A stretch of 64,000 nucleotides of DNA from Morchella semilibera (taxonomy: Eukaryota; Ascomycota; Pezizomycetes; Pezizales; Morchellaceae), in contig WBVU01000009.1 of the NCBI GenBank assembly GCA_009192285.1, positions 1,426,001-1,490,000 on the forward strand, read 5' to 3'. The notes beneath the pieces were generated by a model, which did not search any database, was not told the origin of the DNA, and saw nothing but the letters and a program-made list of their open reading frames with translations. The position numbers were made by a program, and so were the translations under genes. The stretch's first letter is position 1. Each line of letters opens with the position of its first letter. Positions 41,120 through 53,006 of this stretch are shown piece by piece.

Positions 41120-42930
41120 TTACTGCTCAACCTGGGGTTCTTCAGCAACATAGTGAAGATAAGCCCCCAAAAGCTTGGTTCCCTCAATATAGTTCCTCTT
41201 ATCAAGTTTCTCTGAAAAAATATTAGTAATCTTTCCTCAAGAACAAGGAGAGAAATCCTATAGATGATAACATACCGTTGATACTATGCGCAGCATCAGT
41301 ACTGCTACCCATAGGCAGCAGTAGGACATTTTTCCCGGTAGCTTGCTCAAATGTCAAGGTAACTGGAATACTCCCACCTTCCCTGGTCATATCTGGCTTG
41401 ACACCGAAAACGCTCTCGACCGCTTTAGAGGCCGCAGCGAAATTCCAGTGCTTAGGGCTTGACACCCACCATTTACCGGCATGCAAGAGCTCAGCTTTCA
41501 TGGTATTGTTGGTTCTGATCTTTTCCCACTCGAATTCTAAGTGTGCAAGAACAACCTTATCCACCGCATCGGGCTCCATGTCTGGAACTGTGCGAACAGA
41601 AAACTTCCCAATAACTTTTGCCGGAATGACTGTCTTTGCACCACAAGCAGAGAAGGCCCCCTCAATACCGTGAATGGATAATGACGGGAAACGCCATCTA
41701 TACAGACTCTGGTTAGAGCTGAATCATGTTATAGGATAGTAATAATTACCTAGCCATCAGAGTACTCTCTTTATCTTGGTAGATGCTGGTAGAGCTTCTG
41801 ATACCATCGTACAAATCCTTCATCTCAAAGCTAATACCCTCATATAACTGCTTCTCCTCTTCGTCGACCGGTTTAACGAGTTCGTTCAAACCGGGAATAA
41901 GAATTTTCCCTTTGTTGTCTACCAATGTCCCCAGCAGCCTGACAAGGTCGGTCATTGGCTCAGTAACAGACCCACCATAAACTCCAGAGTGGAGGTCTTG
42001 ACCTGGGCCATGAATAGCAACTTGGTAGTACGATACCCCACGGAGACCATAGGTCAGACATGGCTTCTCAGCACCAAGCCAGTAGTTGTCGGAAATGCAA
42101 ACTGCATCGGCATCCTTGAAAAATTTCTTGGCTTCGTCGTGGATGATATCGTCGAGGCCCTCAGATCCATATTCTTCCATTCCTTCAAAACACATGAGAA
42201 GATTTACAGGAAATTCGATACCAGCTCTACATTGACGTCAGTAAGATCTTATAAGTGTGATTCCATGAGATAAAACTCACTTCTGATGAGCTTCGATAGC
42301 GTTGAGCCATCCTAGACTATATAAAAATCAGCCTCATCGATCACTTATATAGCTTAGTCAAGGATGGGACTAACACAGGGCCCTTATCATCCGTACTACC
42401 TCTCCCAAACATCTTTCCAGATTCCTTATCAACACTTAAAACAAATGGATCCGTGGCCCAACCGTCTTCCTTCAGTGCAGGTTGCACATCGTAGTGTCCA
42501 TATACCAGGATGGTCCGCTTGGCCTTGTCATTCCCATATCTGGCCAGAATAATTGGGGGAATTTGAAGATGTGGTCTAGCAGGCTCCGCCCCAGGGTGAC
42601 GCTCCTCAACAGTAGCACCAAGAGCTTCGAGCTCCTTTTTGAGAAATTGAGCCATTTTCACAACCTGAGGACGCATAGCGTCATCGGCAGAAACGGAGGG
42701 TATGGCAACAGCATCAGCGAGACCTATGAACACAATTTAGATTTTGTTTCAGGTTTGATTGATCTGGGTACGAACGCTTGATGAAGCACTCGGCCATTTC
42801 GTCCACCCTATAAAATATATATCAGTCTTGTTCGTTTTTAGAGGGAAGCTCTAAACAAGCTCCCCATGCTCTGACTATTAGAAGAACGAATGACATACTT
42901 ATTGAAGTATCCTTGGAGTTGGGGAGCCAT
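41120..42930 (-). CDS. DUG1: M20 metallodipeptidase (Dug1/CNDP2-like)
   Basis: Cytosolic Cys-Gly/carnosine-type dipeptidase; the yeast homologue Dug1 degrades Cys-Gly from glutathione. Seven exons in transcript order: 42930-42899, 42807-42776, 42723-42375, 42316-42281, 42226-41750, 41697-41276, 41211-41120, giving about 479 residues (Dug1 is 481). Two-metal site residues are present: H98 in GHYDVQ, Asp in STDDKGP (133-134), the catalytic Glu pair in GMEEYGSEG, Asp in SDNYWLG, and the late His in GSSTDAAH. The dimerisation-domain segment HGPGQDLHSGVYGG is intact. Two exons are very short (32 and 36 bases) but keep the frame. An in-frame upstream ATG at 43113 would add 61 residues resembling a mitochondrial presequence. 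Confidence 0.95.
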
Positions 42931-43113
42931 GGTTGCTGTTTTAGAGGAGTAGTATTTGGGTATCGGATATCGACAGTGACCAACAACGGTAGAACTTCTT
43001 GTTGATAGTAGCGAGGGGGTCGGTTTAGTTATAGATGAAAAGCTCAAGCGGAGATAAATAGAGGGTTTATGAAAGAATCGATTGTAGACCCGTGAAGAGG
43101 CCTGTAGGATCAT
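42931..43113 (-). CDS. Possible alternative N-terminus of the dipeptidase (mitochondrial presequence)
   Basis: Open in frame with the dipeptidase start codon for 61 codons from ATG at 43113. The translation is rich in Ser, Arg, Lys and Tyr with no Asp or Glu (begins MILQASSRVYNRFFHK, ends YYSSKTAT), as in mitochondrial targeting sequences. Use of this start would give a second, mitochondrial isoform. It could also be chance translation of the 5' UTR. Confidence 0.4.
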
Positions 43114-44077
43114 GTGGCGGGGTCGAATGGGAGGGGTAAAATGCGCGCGTGCTAGAACTAGAGGCAGCGGTTGCCAAGACTAGCGTGTGAGGAATACAAT
43201 TGTACCTACTACATACATGTAGGATTCCCTGACTCCGGCCATAACTAAAATCATACATGTACTTGATCATGCTCGACACTCTTGAGGTTAGATCTAGTCC
43301 CCGTTGCAGAATGACTTCTATAAGTGCATGTATACATGTATATATAATCTTCGGAATATAACATCCTCTAGTATGTTCACATGTTTATACGTGTCTCAGT
43401 TGTATTACGTACTTGTATGTACTCTATCGGATAACAAAATTTCAATCAGAGGCACTTAAAACCTTTATGACAATTTGCAACAATATTTCAGTTCCTTGCG
43501 CTGTTTATATCACGGTTACTAGAAAGGGTTTAAGTGCCTCGTTGCAATTTGGCCTGACAACTTATCAGATACATGAAGTGTTGACAGATATTCTAGTAGA
43601 TTACCCGATGGAGATTCCAAGAAGAATAAAATCCTCTGGCCCTTCAAATCTGTAAAGTATTATCTCTACCGGCATTCACTTAGGAATCCCGCATAGTAAC
43701 GGCCCGCCACATGTACTACGGTGCCAAGGTAAGTGAGCAAAACGTGGCGGTGCCAATTAGCCAGTAACCGCGTTCTAGTAAAAAAGAAAGCAAAGGCTGG
43801 TGGCTTTTATATTCCTATCTCTCGTATCAGAAAGTACAAACATCTGCGGAGTGGGGTTTAGGCTCTCTGGGGGTAAATGGCTTCTAAACAGCTAGAACAA
43901 TGTATGGCCTATGGCCGGCGCAGTTCTGCTACCCCCGTAGTACCTACATGTAGGGTTAGGGATTAGACACGCCAAGGTTAAGAAGCTTGTGTTTTTGTCA
44001 ACGTATTTTGAACCCGTAAACCTCTCTCGAGCCCCCCGGCAGAGAACTTTCTTTCTATCTTAAACTCAAATTCTATC
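43114..44077. other. Intergenic region between divergent dipeptidase and CDK genes
   Basis: Shared promoter region of two divergent genes. Contains TACATGTA at 43214, 43254, 43333 and 43945, an inverted repeat at 43449-43540, and a one-ended fragment of the 83-bp element near 43717. No gene supported. Confidence 0.6.
43449..43540. repeat. Inverted repeat, about 92 bp
   Basis: GAGGCACTTAAAACCTT (43449-43465) is matched in reverse by AAGGGTTTAAGTGCCTC (43524-43540) with one mismatch. CAATTTGCAAC just inside the left arm resembles GTTGCAATTTG just outside the right arm. Possibly a decayed MITE; flanking TA is not clear. Confidence 0.5.
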
Positions 44078-45742
44078 ATGGAAAACCAAGAAATTACCCC
44101 ACGCTGGCTCTCAGTTACCGGGAAGCCTCTTCCCCGCCTGGATCTCCCTAATGGTATACCAGGTGCGTGTTATAGGTCAGAAAGCGAGAGGGCAAACACT
44201 AACATAACCTTAGGGAGGTGCCGGAACATAAAGGACTTCCAATTTCTCAACCAACTCGGTGAAGGGAGTCAGTTGAAGCCCCAATAACGCCACAATCAAA
44301 TCAGGGACTAACAACCGCGTTTATAGCTTATGGAGTAGTTCACCGTGCGCAGGACCACAAAAACCACAAAGTAGTCGCGCTCAAGCAGGTCCGAATCTTC
44401 GACTCAGACCGCGGTAACGGCATTCCGATCACCGCTCTCCGCGAGATATCAATCCTCAAATCTCTCCGTCACAACAACGTCGTCAATGTCTTAGATGTGG
44501 CCGTGGGGGTGGAGCTGGACGATGTCTACATGGTCATGGAGTATGCTGAGCAGGTTGGTGGATTCTCCTTGGGCCGACATTGTCGGTTTTGATTTTAGGG
44601 ACGGGAAAGAATCCTGGGCGCACATCGGCTGGCTTATGGTTCCCTCGCCCGGTGTCGTCGGCAACGGGCGGGTGAAGCGCGCGCAGCTTTTGTTACGACG
44701 CTTTATAGGATTTGGCAAACCTTCTTGATCATGCAAGAGTCAAATACTCGGAAAGTGAAGGTAGATTATAATCACTCTATCAGCTTTGGAAATAAATATC
44801 TTGCTAATGTGCCATATGATTAGTAAAATGCCTTATGAAGCAACTACTGGAAGGATTGGATTACCTCCATAAGCATGACATCATCCACAGGTAAATTGTT
44901 ATCACTTGTAGATGAGCTTCCCAAAATTGACAATCTAAATAGAGACATAAAAATGTCCAATCTCCTTCTCACCGCCAAAGGCATTTTAAAAATAGGTAAT
45001 CTTCCTGTAGTCCCTTGGAAGTTTATAATGCTAAACGACTATCTAAATAGCGGACTTCGGTATGGCCCGCGAGTACTCCGCCCGCCCCCTCACTCCAGGT
45101 GTCGTAACTGTCTGGTACCGGGCCCCGGAACTCCTCCTCTCTGCAACCCGGTATACCTCTGCTGTCGATATCTGGTCTGCGGGTTGTATAATGGGCGAAT
45201 TGATCACGCAGCTTCCCCTACTTCCTGGGGAAACAGAGATTGAACAATTTGCTCTCATTGTGAAGTTGCTCGGGTCTCCTTCCGACAAGATATGGCCCAA
45301 GATGCGGCTTCTTCCCGGTATCTACGATCGTGGTCGCATAGCCCCTGATGATGTCTCTGCCGGTAGTGTTAGGGGCAGATATGTCCCTCCTCCTATCGGA
45401 GCTCAGAGGGAGAATATGTTAGAGCGTCGCCTTGTCGGACAGACCAAGGAAACAATTAGGGTCATAAACGAAATGTTAACCTTTGATCCCGAGCGTAGGA
45501 TCACTGCAAGTGATGCTTTGAGGGAACGATACTTCACGAGAGAAATGCCGCCTCCACAGAGGCCGGAGCTGATCCAGACGTTCCCGGAAATTCGGAATGA
45601 GAGTGATATTGGCGCGAGGAAAGGCGCTGAGGGTGTAGGGGGTAAGAGAAAAGGGAAGGAGCAGGGCGGTGGGTATGTTTTCGACTTTGGAGATGAATTT
45701 GGCGTGAGAAAAAAACATAGACAGCTTGAGAGACGCGATTGA
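44078..45742 (+). CDS. Cyclin-dependent kinase, CDK10/Ppk23-like
   Basis: Six exons: 44078-44267, 44327-44553, 44709-44760, 44824-44890, 44943-44995, 45051-45742, giving about 426 residues. GRCRNIKDF before the glycine loop is typical of the CDK10/PITSLRE group. Kinase motifs: GEGTYG (61-66), VALK with K83, PITALREI in the cyclin-binding helix (97-104), HRDIKMSN (178-185), DFG (198-200), then TPGVVTVWYRAPE with activation Thr at about 211, and a C-terminal lobe with PLLPGETEIEQ and LLGSPSDKIWP as in CDK10. All catalytic residues are present. The C-terminal 60 residues are charged, with KRKGK and KKHR that may be nuclear signals. Substrates are unknown; CDK10/Ppk23 relatives act in transcription or growth control. 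Confidence 0.93.
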
Positions 45743-46356
45743 GATCGTAGAGGTATGATGTGGCTATAAAAGTAAAGTAGTAATTAAGGCGCGCATATGT
45801 ATATGCAAGTAAATAGACAATGATCAAATCTAGTTATTGTGGGGTGTAATCGTGTGATGAACAGCGGCATAATTGTTTATCTACAATTATACCCTACATG
45901 TACTCCTTATAAAAGACGACGATAATAGGCCTTAACTCTGGGCTATCAGCGAAAATTGCCAAGACCACAACCTAGCTTCCAGGGTTAGGGGTGCGGATCA
46001 TCAAATGATTTGCCATGGGTTCAACCATGGGAATCCTATGAATGTAGATAGATATGAGTTGGTGAGGATAAACTACAACTCGGGTTTTTTGCTTCCTATA
46101 CTTTTTGCTTGGGACTACGTAAAAACACTATCCCCGTCACACCACCAACATCCAATCAGACATCCCAGCGGTACCGCTGGTTTTGTATCACCTTATCTAT
46201 CATTTGACTTGTTGATCATGAAGGCGGCGATCTCGATTGTCGAATGCTTTTTTGTTTTTTGTCCTCTTCATTACTCCTCGTTGCCCCCTCCCCCCCGCCT
46301 TTCCCTCAACTTCATTCTCCCGCCTCTATAGACACTTACTTTCTTATTTCTACGCA
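45743..46356. other. Intergenic region, CDK 3' end and promoter of membrane-protein gene
   Basis: TACATGTA at 45895. A pyrimidine-rich block (46260-46330) precedes the next start codon. No gene seen. Confidence 0.5.
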
Positions 46357-47136
46357 ATGTCTAGAGTTGCAATTTACACCGTATCGCTGTTTGTGTTTAT
46401 TGGAGGTATGTGACAACGCTACGTCATTCTTAGCTCACTACTCGAGTTCAAGCTCTATTAAATGGTCTTAATTAAGTTCTAACAATCGATACCGAACCAA
46501 AGTCACTGCTTTAACTCTTTCCTCAATAATTGTTCCCCGGTGGACCTCTTACGAAGATGACAATATTGTAAGCCAAAAACTTCCGAGATCAAGGAAAGGA
46601 GTCTAGAGAACTAATAAAAGTGATATATTTAGCCAATTCACTACCACTATGGGCTCCATAAGCGTTGTACCTCAGCAGGCGACTGCACACATTTCCCCAG
46701 TTATGCCGACTGTCATGGCACCGATCGCTACTTCTGTTCTATGTGGCGATCTACAGCATGGTTGATGAGCTTTACGCTAGTAATCGAAGGTATGAATATT
46801 GTTGCATTTATCGCTATTCTTGCTGGCGGCCCAGCAAAAAGAATGAATGGATGGAAGATGCTAGGGATTTTATTGCTCCTAAACGGTACGTAACACACTC
46901 TAGCGAGCGTAGTGGTAAATTTCTAACCTTGATACCAAGCCTTGATTCAATGCGCTGCAACCTCGCTGGTGCAATACCTATATGATTATGATGATCGGTT
47001 CTTTGTAGGGTGGAAGCTGGGTGTGAGCTGGATTCTAGCAACTGTAAGTTGGGTTGTAACAACTATTTTGGCGGGGATTGTGGTGGTGGGCGGTTGGTAT
47101 TTGCCCCCGGAAGGTGGATACGAGTTTTTAAAGTAG
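46357..47136 (+). CDS. Fungal four-transmembrane protein with extracellular Cys cluster
   Basis: Four exons: 46357-46405, 46503-46567, 46633-46885, 46940-47136, giving 187 residues. Hydrophobic segments at about 4-27, 79-105, 112-137 and 150-178. The first loop (28-78) has four Cys (50, 56, 65, 73) in the context YGLHKRC...DCHGTDRYFCSMWRS, a claudin-like layout. Between TM3 and TM4 is YLYDYDDRFFVGWKLG, and the end is WYLPPEGGYEFLK. I recognise this arrangement as a conserved ascomycete protein without an agreed function, broadly similar to SUR7/claudin-type four-TM proteins. The three introns were placed by this pattern and all keep the frame. A plasma-membrane location is inferred. Confidence 0.85.
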
Positions 47137-47897
47137 TGCTTGGGGAAAGAGAACAGTGCTTCAGTTGTTTTTTTCTTGGGGGGGGGGGGGGGCAGAAAGT
47201 TATTCTTGTGGGGGTAAGGGATCTGGGTATGTTTATGTGTGAAGGATTTGCAGTGTCATGTTAGCATAAATTCATTGAGTGGCGTCTGATTAGACTACGA
47301 GCTCCGGTAGGATCAGTGGCGAGTGATATTCTATGTATATGCAACAATACCTACCGTAGAACCTCGATTTTGGGAGCGGAGAAATATTTCTCACTAGATT
47401 AGCATGCTTGGCAACTCCTAATCCGGAGAATACAAGTGTGTAACATATCATCACCGGTGCTGGCCCAAGTCTACAAATGGATTTGTTGTACACCGGGGGC
47501 TACATAGTCTTCCGTTGAATATTGATTCTACAAATCTCTCAGATCAGAACTGACTAGATTTAAACTTACTTTCACAACCGGGAGCTTCTAACACAAAACC
47601 TGTTCCACAAAAAGAAATAACAATGAACGAACGACAGGTCTAGAAAAGAAGACGAGATGAACGCCGGGACCTCTGAGAACCTTATATGCACAAAACCTCC
47701 CCACAAAATTTAAACATATGAAAACATAATATAAATCACCTCCCATCTCCTCCCACCAGCACCAAGGATACGAATCAAACATGCGTGCGATTGTCGCATG
47801 TAATCGATATATTGTCAGCACGCTTGTCCTATTATACATATATCGTTTATGTACTCTATGCATACACTTATGTATAAAGATTTATTTGGGCGGGTAG
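47137..47897. other. Intergenic region between convergent genes
   Basis: Two 3' ends face each other here. A G-run of 15 lies at 47178-47192. No ORF with family features. Confidence 0.5.
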
Positions 47898-50800
47898 CTA
47901 GTCAAAGTTGGGACTACCTGGAAATAAAAACGGCATGTCCAATTCCCATGGCTGGACGCACACCGAGGGTCCAGGGTCCTGTGCGTTTATCAGGTCATTA
48001 CCCTGCTCTAGAGTGATTCGGGCGACAGGTTGTAAGTGGTTGTCATCTGAAGTTGTAGCAGGGCGCATTTCCTCCGTTCCCACCCGCCAAGCATCGAAAG
48101 GAACTGCAGCAGGCCCCGCAACAGAAACAGCAGAGACTATGGGATTGTGGGTTTGCTCTGAGGTTGCAGGCTGGGGGATCCCTGACGGAATTCTAGAGAC
48201 TATGAGATCGTGGGTTTGCTCTGGGGTTGTAGTCTGGGGGATCCCTGATGGAATTCCAGAAGCAATTGCGTCGTTATTAATATCACGAGGATTAGTTTCA
48301 GAGCCGCCTATACCAGGGGACTGTACTTGGTTGGAGTTGGACGCTGCCCATTCCGTATTAAACTCAGTCATTGTTTTCTTCAGGTAATCCTCATCCAGTT
48401 CTAGACGACATGCGAGGGTTTTTGCCAGCCCTGATTGATATCCTGATTGTTTGTCTAGGGGGATAGGAACGCATTGTGAAAGTCTGAGAGACGGATTGCC
48501 AAATGTCTCCGCGGTTCTAGCCTCGGCATCATACCAAACTAACATGATTTCAGTAATGATTTCAGTAAAAATTAGTATGTGTGGGTTCGGGGTCATTTGA
48601 GATAATCTTACATCCATCTGGTATAGTAGGTTTGTCCCGATGAAACAAAATCCTATAAACCCCTGGCCAGGTGCAGGTCTTTGGGGGTCTATACCTAGAT
48701 AGTTCATCTCTAATATCCGTATTTACCTCATTTCTCAAATAGTCATCCCCAGGGGCCATGTATAGACAATTATCATTTGCCAAATGACGATTCATTGCAT
48801 TTTGATTATCGGTTCGAAACTCCTTACACCGAGGGCACCATAGCTGCAAGTGCTGCGATGTACAATGATTTCTTTATTTAACAAATAAGCTTGTTAGTAC
48901 ATGAAGATTATCTAACAATCAGGGTCCCCATTGGAAAGCATACATAACCTCTTGAACATTGCGACCCTTCCATTGGGAACAGAGATATTGGGATCTTTTG
49001 AAGTAAGGGCAGGCAAATGGCTTCTTACAATTGCCGGTCGTTTTTCCTTTAATTTCTTCTACTTTTTGCCCTTTAGAGGGTTTCTTAGGGGGGTTATCAT
49101 CGTCTTCGTCGTCTTGGCTGCTTGGCCCGTCCCTGGGCCTTTTCCGCTTTGTAGAAACAGAATTCCCTTTTCCTTTTGCACCACCTGAATTGCCCCCGTG
49201 GTGCCGGTAAGTTCCAGCATCTCCCAGGTTGTGTGGTATTTCCATACCGTAGTCACTATAGTCGTCATTTTGACCTTCGTAGTCTTCATTGCTGAGATCG
49301 TCGACATCCTCGCAATAATCTTCCCCTTCACCCCCATCCGTACTGTCTAGAGGGGTTGTGGAGATTTGTCTGGGAGACTCCGATGTTTCTCGGTCTTCCG
49401 GGTGGTCGGATAAAGTAGCACTCGATGTAGTACTGGGTCCCGCTTCTGAATTTAAGGGCTGTTCGTCGCTCTGGCCACTGCTCCCTGGTGTCCTTGTAAG
49501 GGAGACAACGTCTTTTGTACCGGCCATTAATCTTGGCTGATCTTTACCATAACTAGTTAGTATTTCAATTGTAAGGGCCGTGTCGATGCGCATGGCCTTA
49601 TGCCTACCTCCGAATAATTGATTAGTATTATGGAGCTGCGGTGGTGCAATAACTAGCGCGGTTTTTCCGGCGTTATCCTTACGGTTGACATCGATGTCCT
49701 CGCGTTTGAGAAGCTCCTCAGCGACATCAACCCGCCTGTCGGATATCGCAGAGTGTAGCGTAGTTCGTCCACCACCGTCCCCGATTTTGAAATCGACGTC
49801 TTCCCGCTTGGGAATATCAATATCATAGTGGGTCGCAAGGTGTAGCGCAGCTGACTCAGCGCTACTCCTGCAATTGACAATGGTGTCCTCACGTTTGAGT
49901 AACTCCTTAATAACATCGATATATTGGGGGGATGATCCAGTACTTATAAAAGCGCGTAGTATAGTTGACCTGCATTCTAAGCTAATGCCCTTGCGTTCAA
50001 CAACATCTGGACCAGATAGTTGCGCAAGCTCATGAAATACTGAAAGTGCAAGATGTAACGCAGTTGACATAGTGTTATCCATGCAGTTGATATCAATGTC
50101 CTCACTTTTGAGCAACTCCTTAACGGCGTCGAATCGCCCAAGCAGTGCTGCAAGGTGTAAGGCGGTTTGCCCAGTTTGATCTTTGCAATTGACATCAATA
50201 TCCCCACGTTTGAGTAACCCATTGATAGCATTAGGTTGTCTATGTAGTACTGCAAGGTGTAAGGCGGTCCTCCCAGTTCTGTCCCCGCAATTGACATCGA
50301 CGTCCTTACGTTTGAGTAACTCGTTGATAGCATCAGATTGTCCGTACCATATTGCAAGGTGTAAGGCGGTTTGGCCGCTCCCGCTCTTACAATTGACATC
50401 GATATCCGCTCGTCCTAAAAGCTCCTTTATTTTCTCAAGGCACTTTTCGGGTCCTTCGGGTCCTGCGTGCATGAATGCAAGGTGTAATGCAGCATCTCCA
50501 TAACTGTTCTTGCGATTGACATCGAGGTTTTCACATTTGAGTAACTTCTTGATGAGATCAAAACCAGTGCGCCTCACCGCAATGTGTAATACACTATCTC
50601 CGTTTGCATGACTGTCTTTGTAGTTGGGATCGGCACCCCTCTCAAGAAAGCTTTCCACTTCCTCTACATTACCGGCCTTTACCGCAAGTAAGAAGCCTAT
50701 ATTGATTTCAAACTGCGGGCTTGAAATACTTTCAAAATCGGAGGGAGGGAAGGCGAGGATGTTTCCAAAATCAAAATCTAAGGGAAGGATAAAGGTAGGG

Positions 50801-50937
50801 GGTGTTTTCGGAGGGTAGATATGTACGCTGGAGTCTGTTCCCATGGATCCACCGAAAGCTCTTTTGCAAACTATCCCAGAGACTCCTCCCCCTCTCCAGC
50901 CCAAATCCCTACGCTTCTTAGATACTCGTTGATCCAT
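47898..50937 (-). CDS. Ankyrin-repeat protein with C-terminal zinc-finger module
   Basis: Three exons in transcript order: 50937-48949, 48852-48612, 48538-47898, giving about 956 residues. Start is the ATG at 50937; the reading frame stays open a little upstream without another ATG. About nine or ten ankyrin repeats fill residues 80-440, with the pattern TGxTALHLA...LLKREDIDVNC repeated almost unchanged. Then come an acidic, Ser-rich linker and a basic nuclear-type signal (KRKRPRD). A fungal zinc-binding module follows: KPFACPY...C...WKGRNVQE, intron, HLQLWCPRC...H...C. This Cys/His arrangement recurs in many ascomycete proteins, usually after disordered N-termini. The tail has two near-identical 21-residue units (IPSGIPQ...EQTH). 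The donor of intron 1 (GTTATG) is weak but joins the finger correctly. Function unknown; a nuclear interaction scaffold is inferred. Confidence 0.82.
48136..48258 (-). repeat. Tandem duplication of about 63 bp inside the ankyrin gene
   Basis: Two adjacent units share GGTTTGCTCTG and GGGGGATCCCTGA with a few differences and encode two copies of an IPSGIPQ...EQTH segment. The unit length is a multiple of three, so the frame is kept. Confidence 0.8.
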
Positions 50938-51118
50938 GACTGAACCTAAAACGCAGAGGCGCAAGAGACTGAATAAAACTGTTGATATATGCTGGAGTAG
51001 GGGGCTTAGTCCGTCGGCGACACAAGTTGAGTGGGGCTATAGCACTAGCTATATATACAGAGCGACTAGAGAGAGAGAGTTAAAGATGGTGATCTAAGCG
51101 GGCGGCGCACCATATATA

Positions 51119-51207
51119 CTTGCTGAAAAATAAAGTATGGTCTCCAAGGTGAGCCAGAAAGCAACCGGGGATGTTCGGGTTGAGACCATACTTTATTTTC
51201 CAGCAAG
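51119..51207. mobile_element. 89-bp palindromic MITE, copy 2
   Basis: Same length as copy 1 at 14912-15000 and differs from it at only a few positions. Its two arms are here even closer to each other. TA flanks at 51117-51118 and 51208-51209; the latter is shared with the next element. Confidence 0.85.
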
Positions 51208-51209
51208 TA

Positions 51210-51380
51210 TCCCCTGGGCTGGTGAGACTCGCGGAATCCAGGACTTCCTGTTCGGGCTGTGGTAAAGTCACTGAGCCCGTCACTTTCTGTGGGTGTTTGC
51301 CAGAGATTGTTGCAAAAAGCGGGACAACTACTACTGAAATAGGAAGTCCTGGATTCTGCAAGTTTCAGCAGACCAAGGGA
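51210..51380. mobile_element. 171-bp TA-flanked element with about 42-bp inverted ends
   Basis: Left end TCCCCTGGGCTGGTGAGACT and the inverse of the right end TCCCTTGGTCTGCTGAAACT match at 16 of 20 positions; further in, GAATCCAGGACTTCCT is perfect on both arms (51234-51249 and its inverse 51341-51356). Flanked by TA (51208-51209, 51381-51382); the right TA is the start of a TACATGTA. No convincing ORF. It abuts the 89-bp element, so one may have inserted at the border of the other. Confidence 0.75.
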
Positions 51381-51798
51381 TACATGTAGCCTACTAACGT
51401 ACGTAGAGTGTTGATAGGGGTCTTACCATCAATCATGGGTGGTCACAAAATAAATGTGTCACGTGATGTATTTATTACCTGCATACCGTCAATTCTCGAG
51501 AAATCCACTATCCCTGCGTCGCTAAATCTTAATTCCGGGTGAGGCAGTCCAGGTTGTTGGTTGGCGGAATCTGCTGTCTCGGCTAGGTATAGCAGAAAAC
51601 GAAAAATATAAATAGCTTCCCCCTCCTGGAACATAGCCCTCACGATCACTGGAATAGATAATGTTTGGTTAGTAAAATAGGTAAATTATAAAGAGGCCAG
51701 TTACAACGACGATATTTCCCCTCCTAGGTTTAGTTGTCCGTGTTCCAGTGGATGGGGGAAGGCGTCTATATCAATTTGAGGATGGTCGAACCGTAATA

Positions 51799-51900
51799 CC
51801 GCATTAATTGAGAAAATTCGTTGCGCTGCAGCAGGGGTATAAGCCAACCAGAGGCAGGATTTGGACGTCAATATGCAACGAATTTTCTCAATTAATGCGG
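51799..51900. mobile_element. 102-bp element with perfect 26-bp inverted ends
   Basis: The arms start CCGCATTAATTGAGAAAATT and are perfect inverted repeats of 26 bases (51799-51824, 51875-51900). TA flanks at 51797-51798 and 51901-51902. Perfect arms suggest recent movement or selection for the hairpin. Confidence 0.85.
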
Positions 51901-53006
51901 TAGAACTCAAAACAGGGATTGGCCAGAGCCGCGCTTATAACGAACCAAGGCGCGTCAAAGCAACCACTCTACGTCATGCATGAACCATGGATGCACACCC
52001 AAGGATGGTGCTGGGGAGAGGGGGAGGGAGAGAATACTCGAGTCTGACCTATCGCCAGAGCACCTCGATTTAATGATCAGGGTCCATCAAATCATGGCTG
52101 ATCACTCGATGCGCTGAGGGCTACAAACCTGCTCGAAATCATACAATATTAGCTGTCGGTACAGCTGTATAAGTGTATTTGGCCATAGGGCTGGGTTCTC
52201 TCGATGGTGACGACCACAATTGTCTTCCATTCATGGTTATCAGATCATGAGATATCACTCAAGATTTGATTCCGACGGCCATCATGATCAATTTATCTCT
52301 GTATGCGTGATCAGGGGTAAAGGCCTTCAGCTAGACATCAGAGAAGTTTTTTTATAATAGAGACCCGCCTCACTTCAAGGGGCCCGAGGGGTGTACGGAC
52401 CTCAGGGTTAGTTGCTCCGCCGGCACTGCCCATTTACATGATATTATAGCCAGCCATGTTATAATTATAGCTGGACGTCTTGATTGCTCTCAGATAATTT
52501 GGTTGTGGTATCCTGGTTTTTCTTGTATATCCGGCCTACATATACCTGGTTTATTCAGAGTTCTGAGACCCTAATCTCGGCAAACCCCAATATTTTCTAT
52601 ACACTAGTTAATAACCTACTTATACACTAGGTACGTAAGTACACTGCATAAAACAATATACACCTCATATAAACATGGATCTGATAACACTCCCTTACAG
52701 ATATACGGTAGTAGCAGGAAAAGAACACGGTAGCGCTGCACGATGCAATACCCCTTTAGTGCTTCGAGAATACTCAATTTTATATTTTGAGGTAAATATT
52801 GATACTGACTATGATGGTGGTTAGTGAATAGGGGTCTTAGCAAGGGCTGTAATATCGACAAAGGGGCAGTTTAGCCCTATCACAGAACCGAATATCTTGC
52901 ACAGCGGTGGGCATATGGTTCCTATATTTATATGACGTGATATGAACTCCGGAAGTATCCTCCATATTGATAGATATTGTATTAACTGAATCTAGAAAGT
53001 CAATTA

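Noticed and set aside
48919-48948. Read-through of ankyrin exon 1 to the stop at 48919
   Set aside because: Splicing at 48949 to 48852 restores the HLxLWCPRC finger in frame, which a read-through would truncate.
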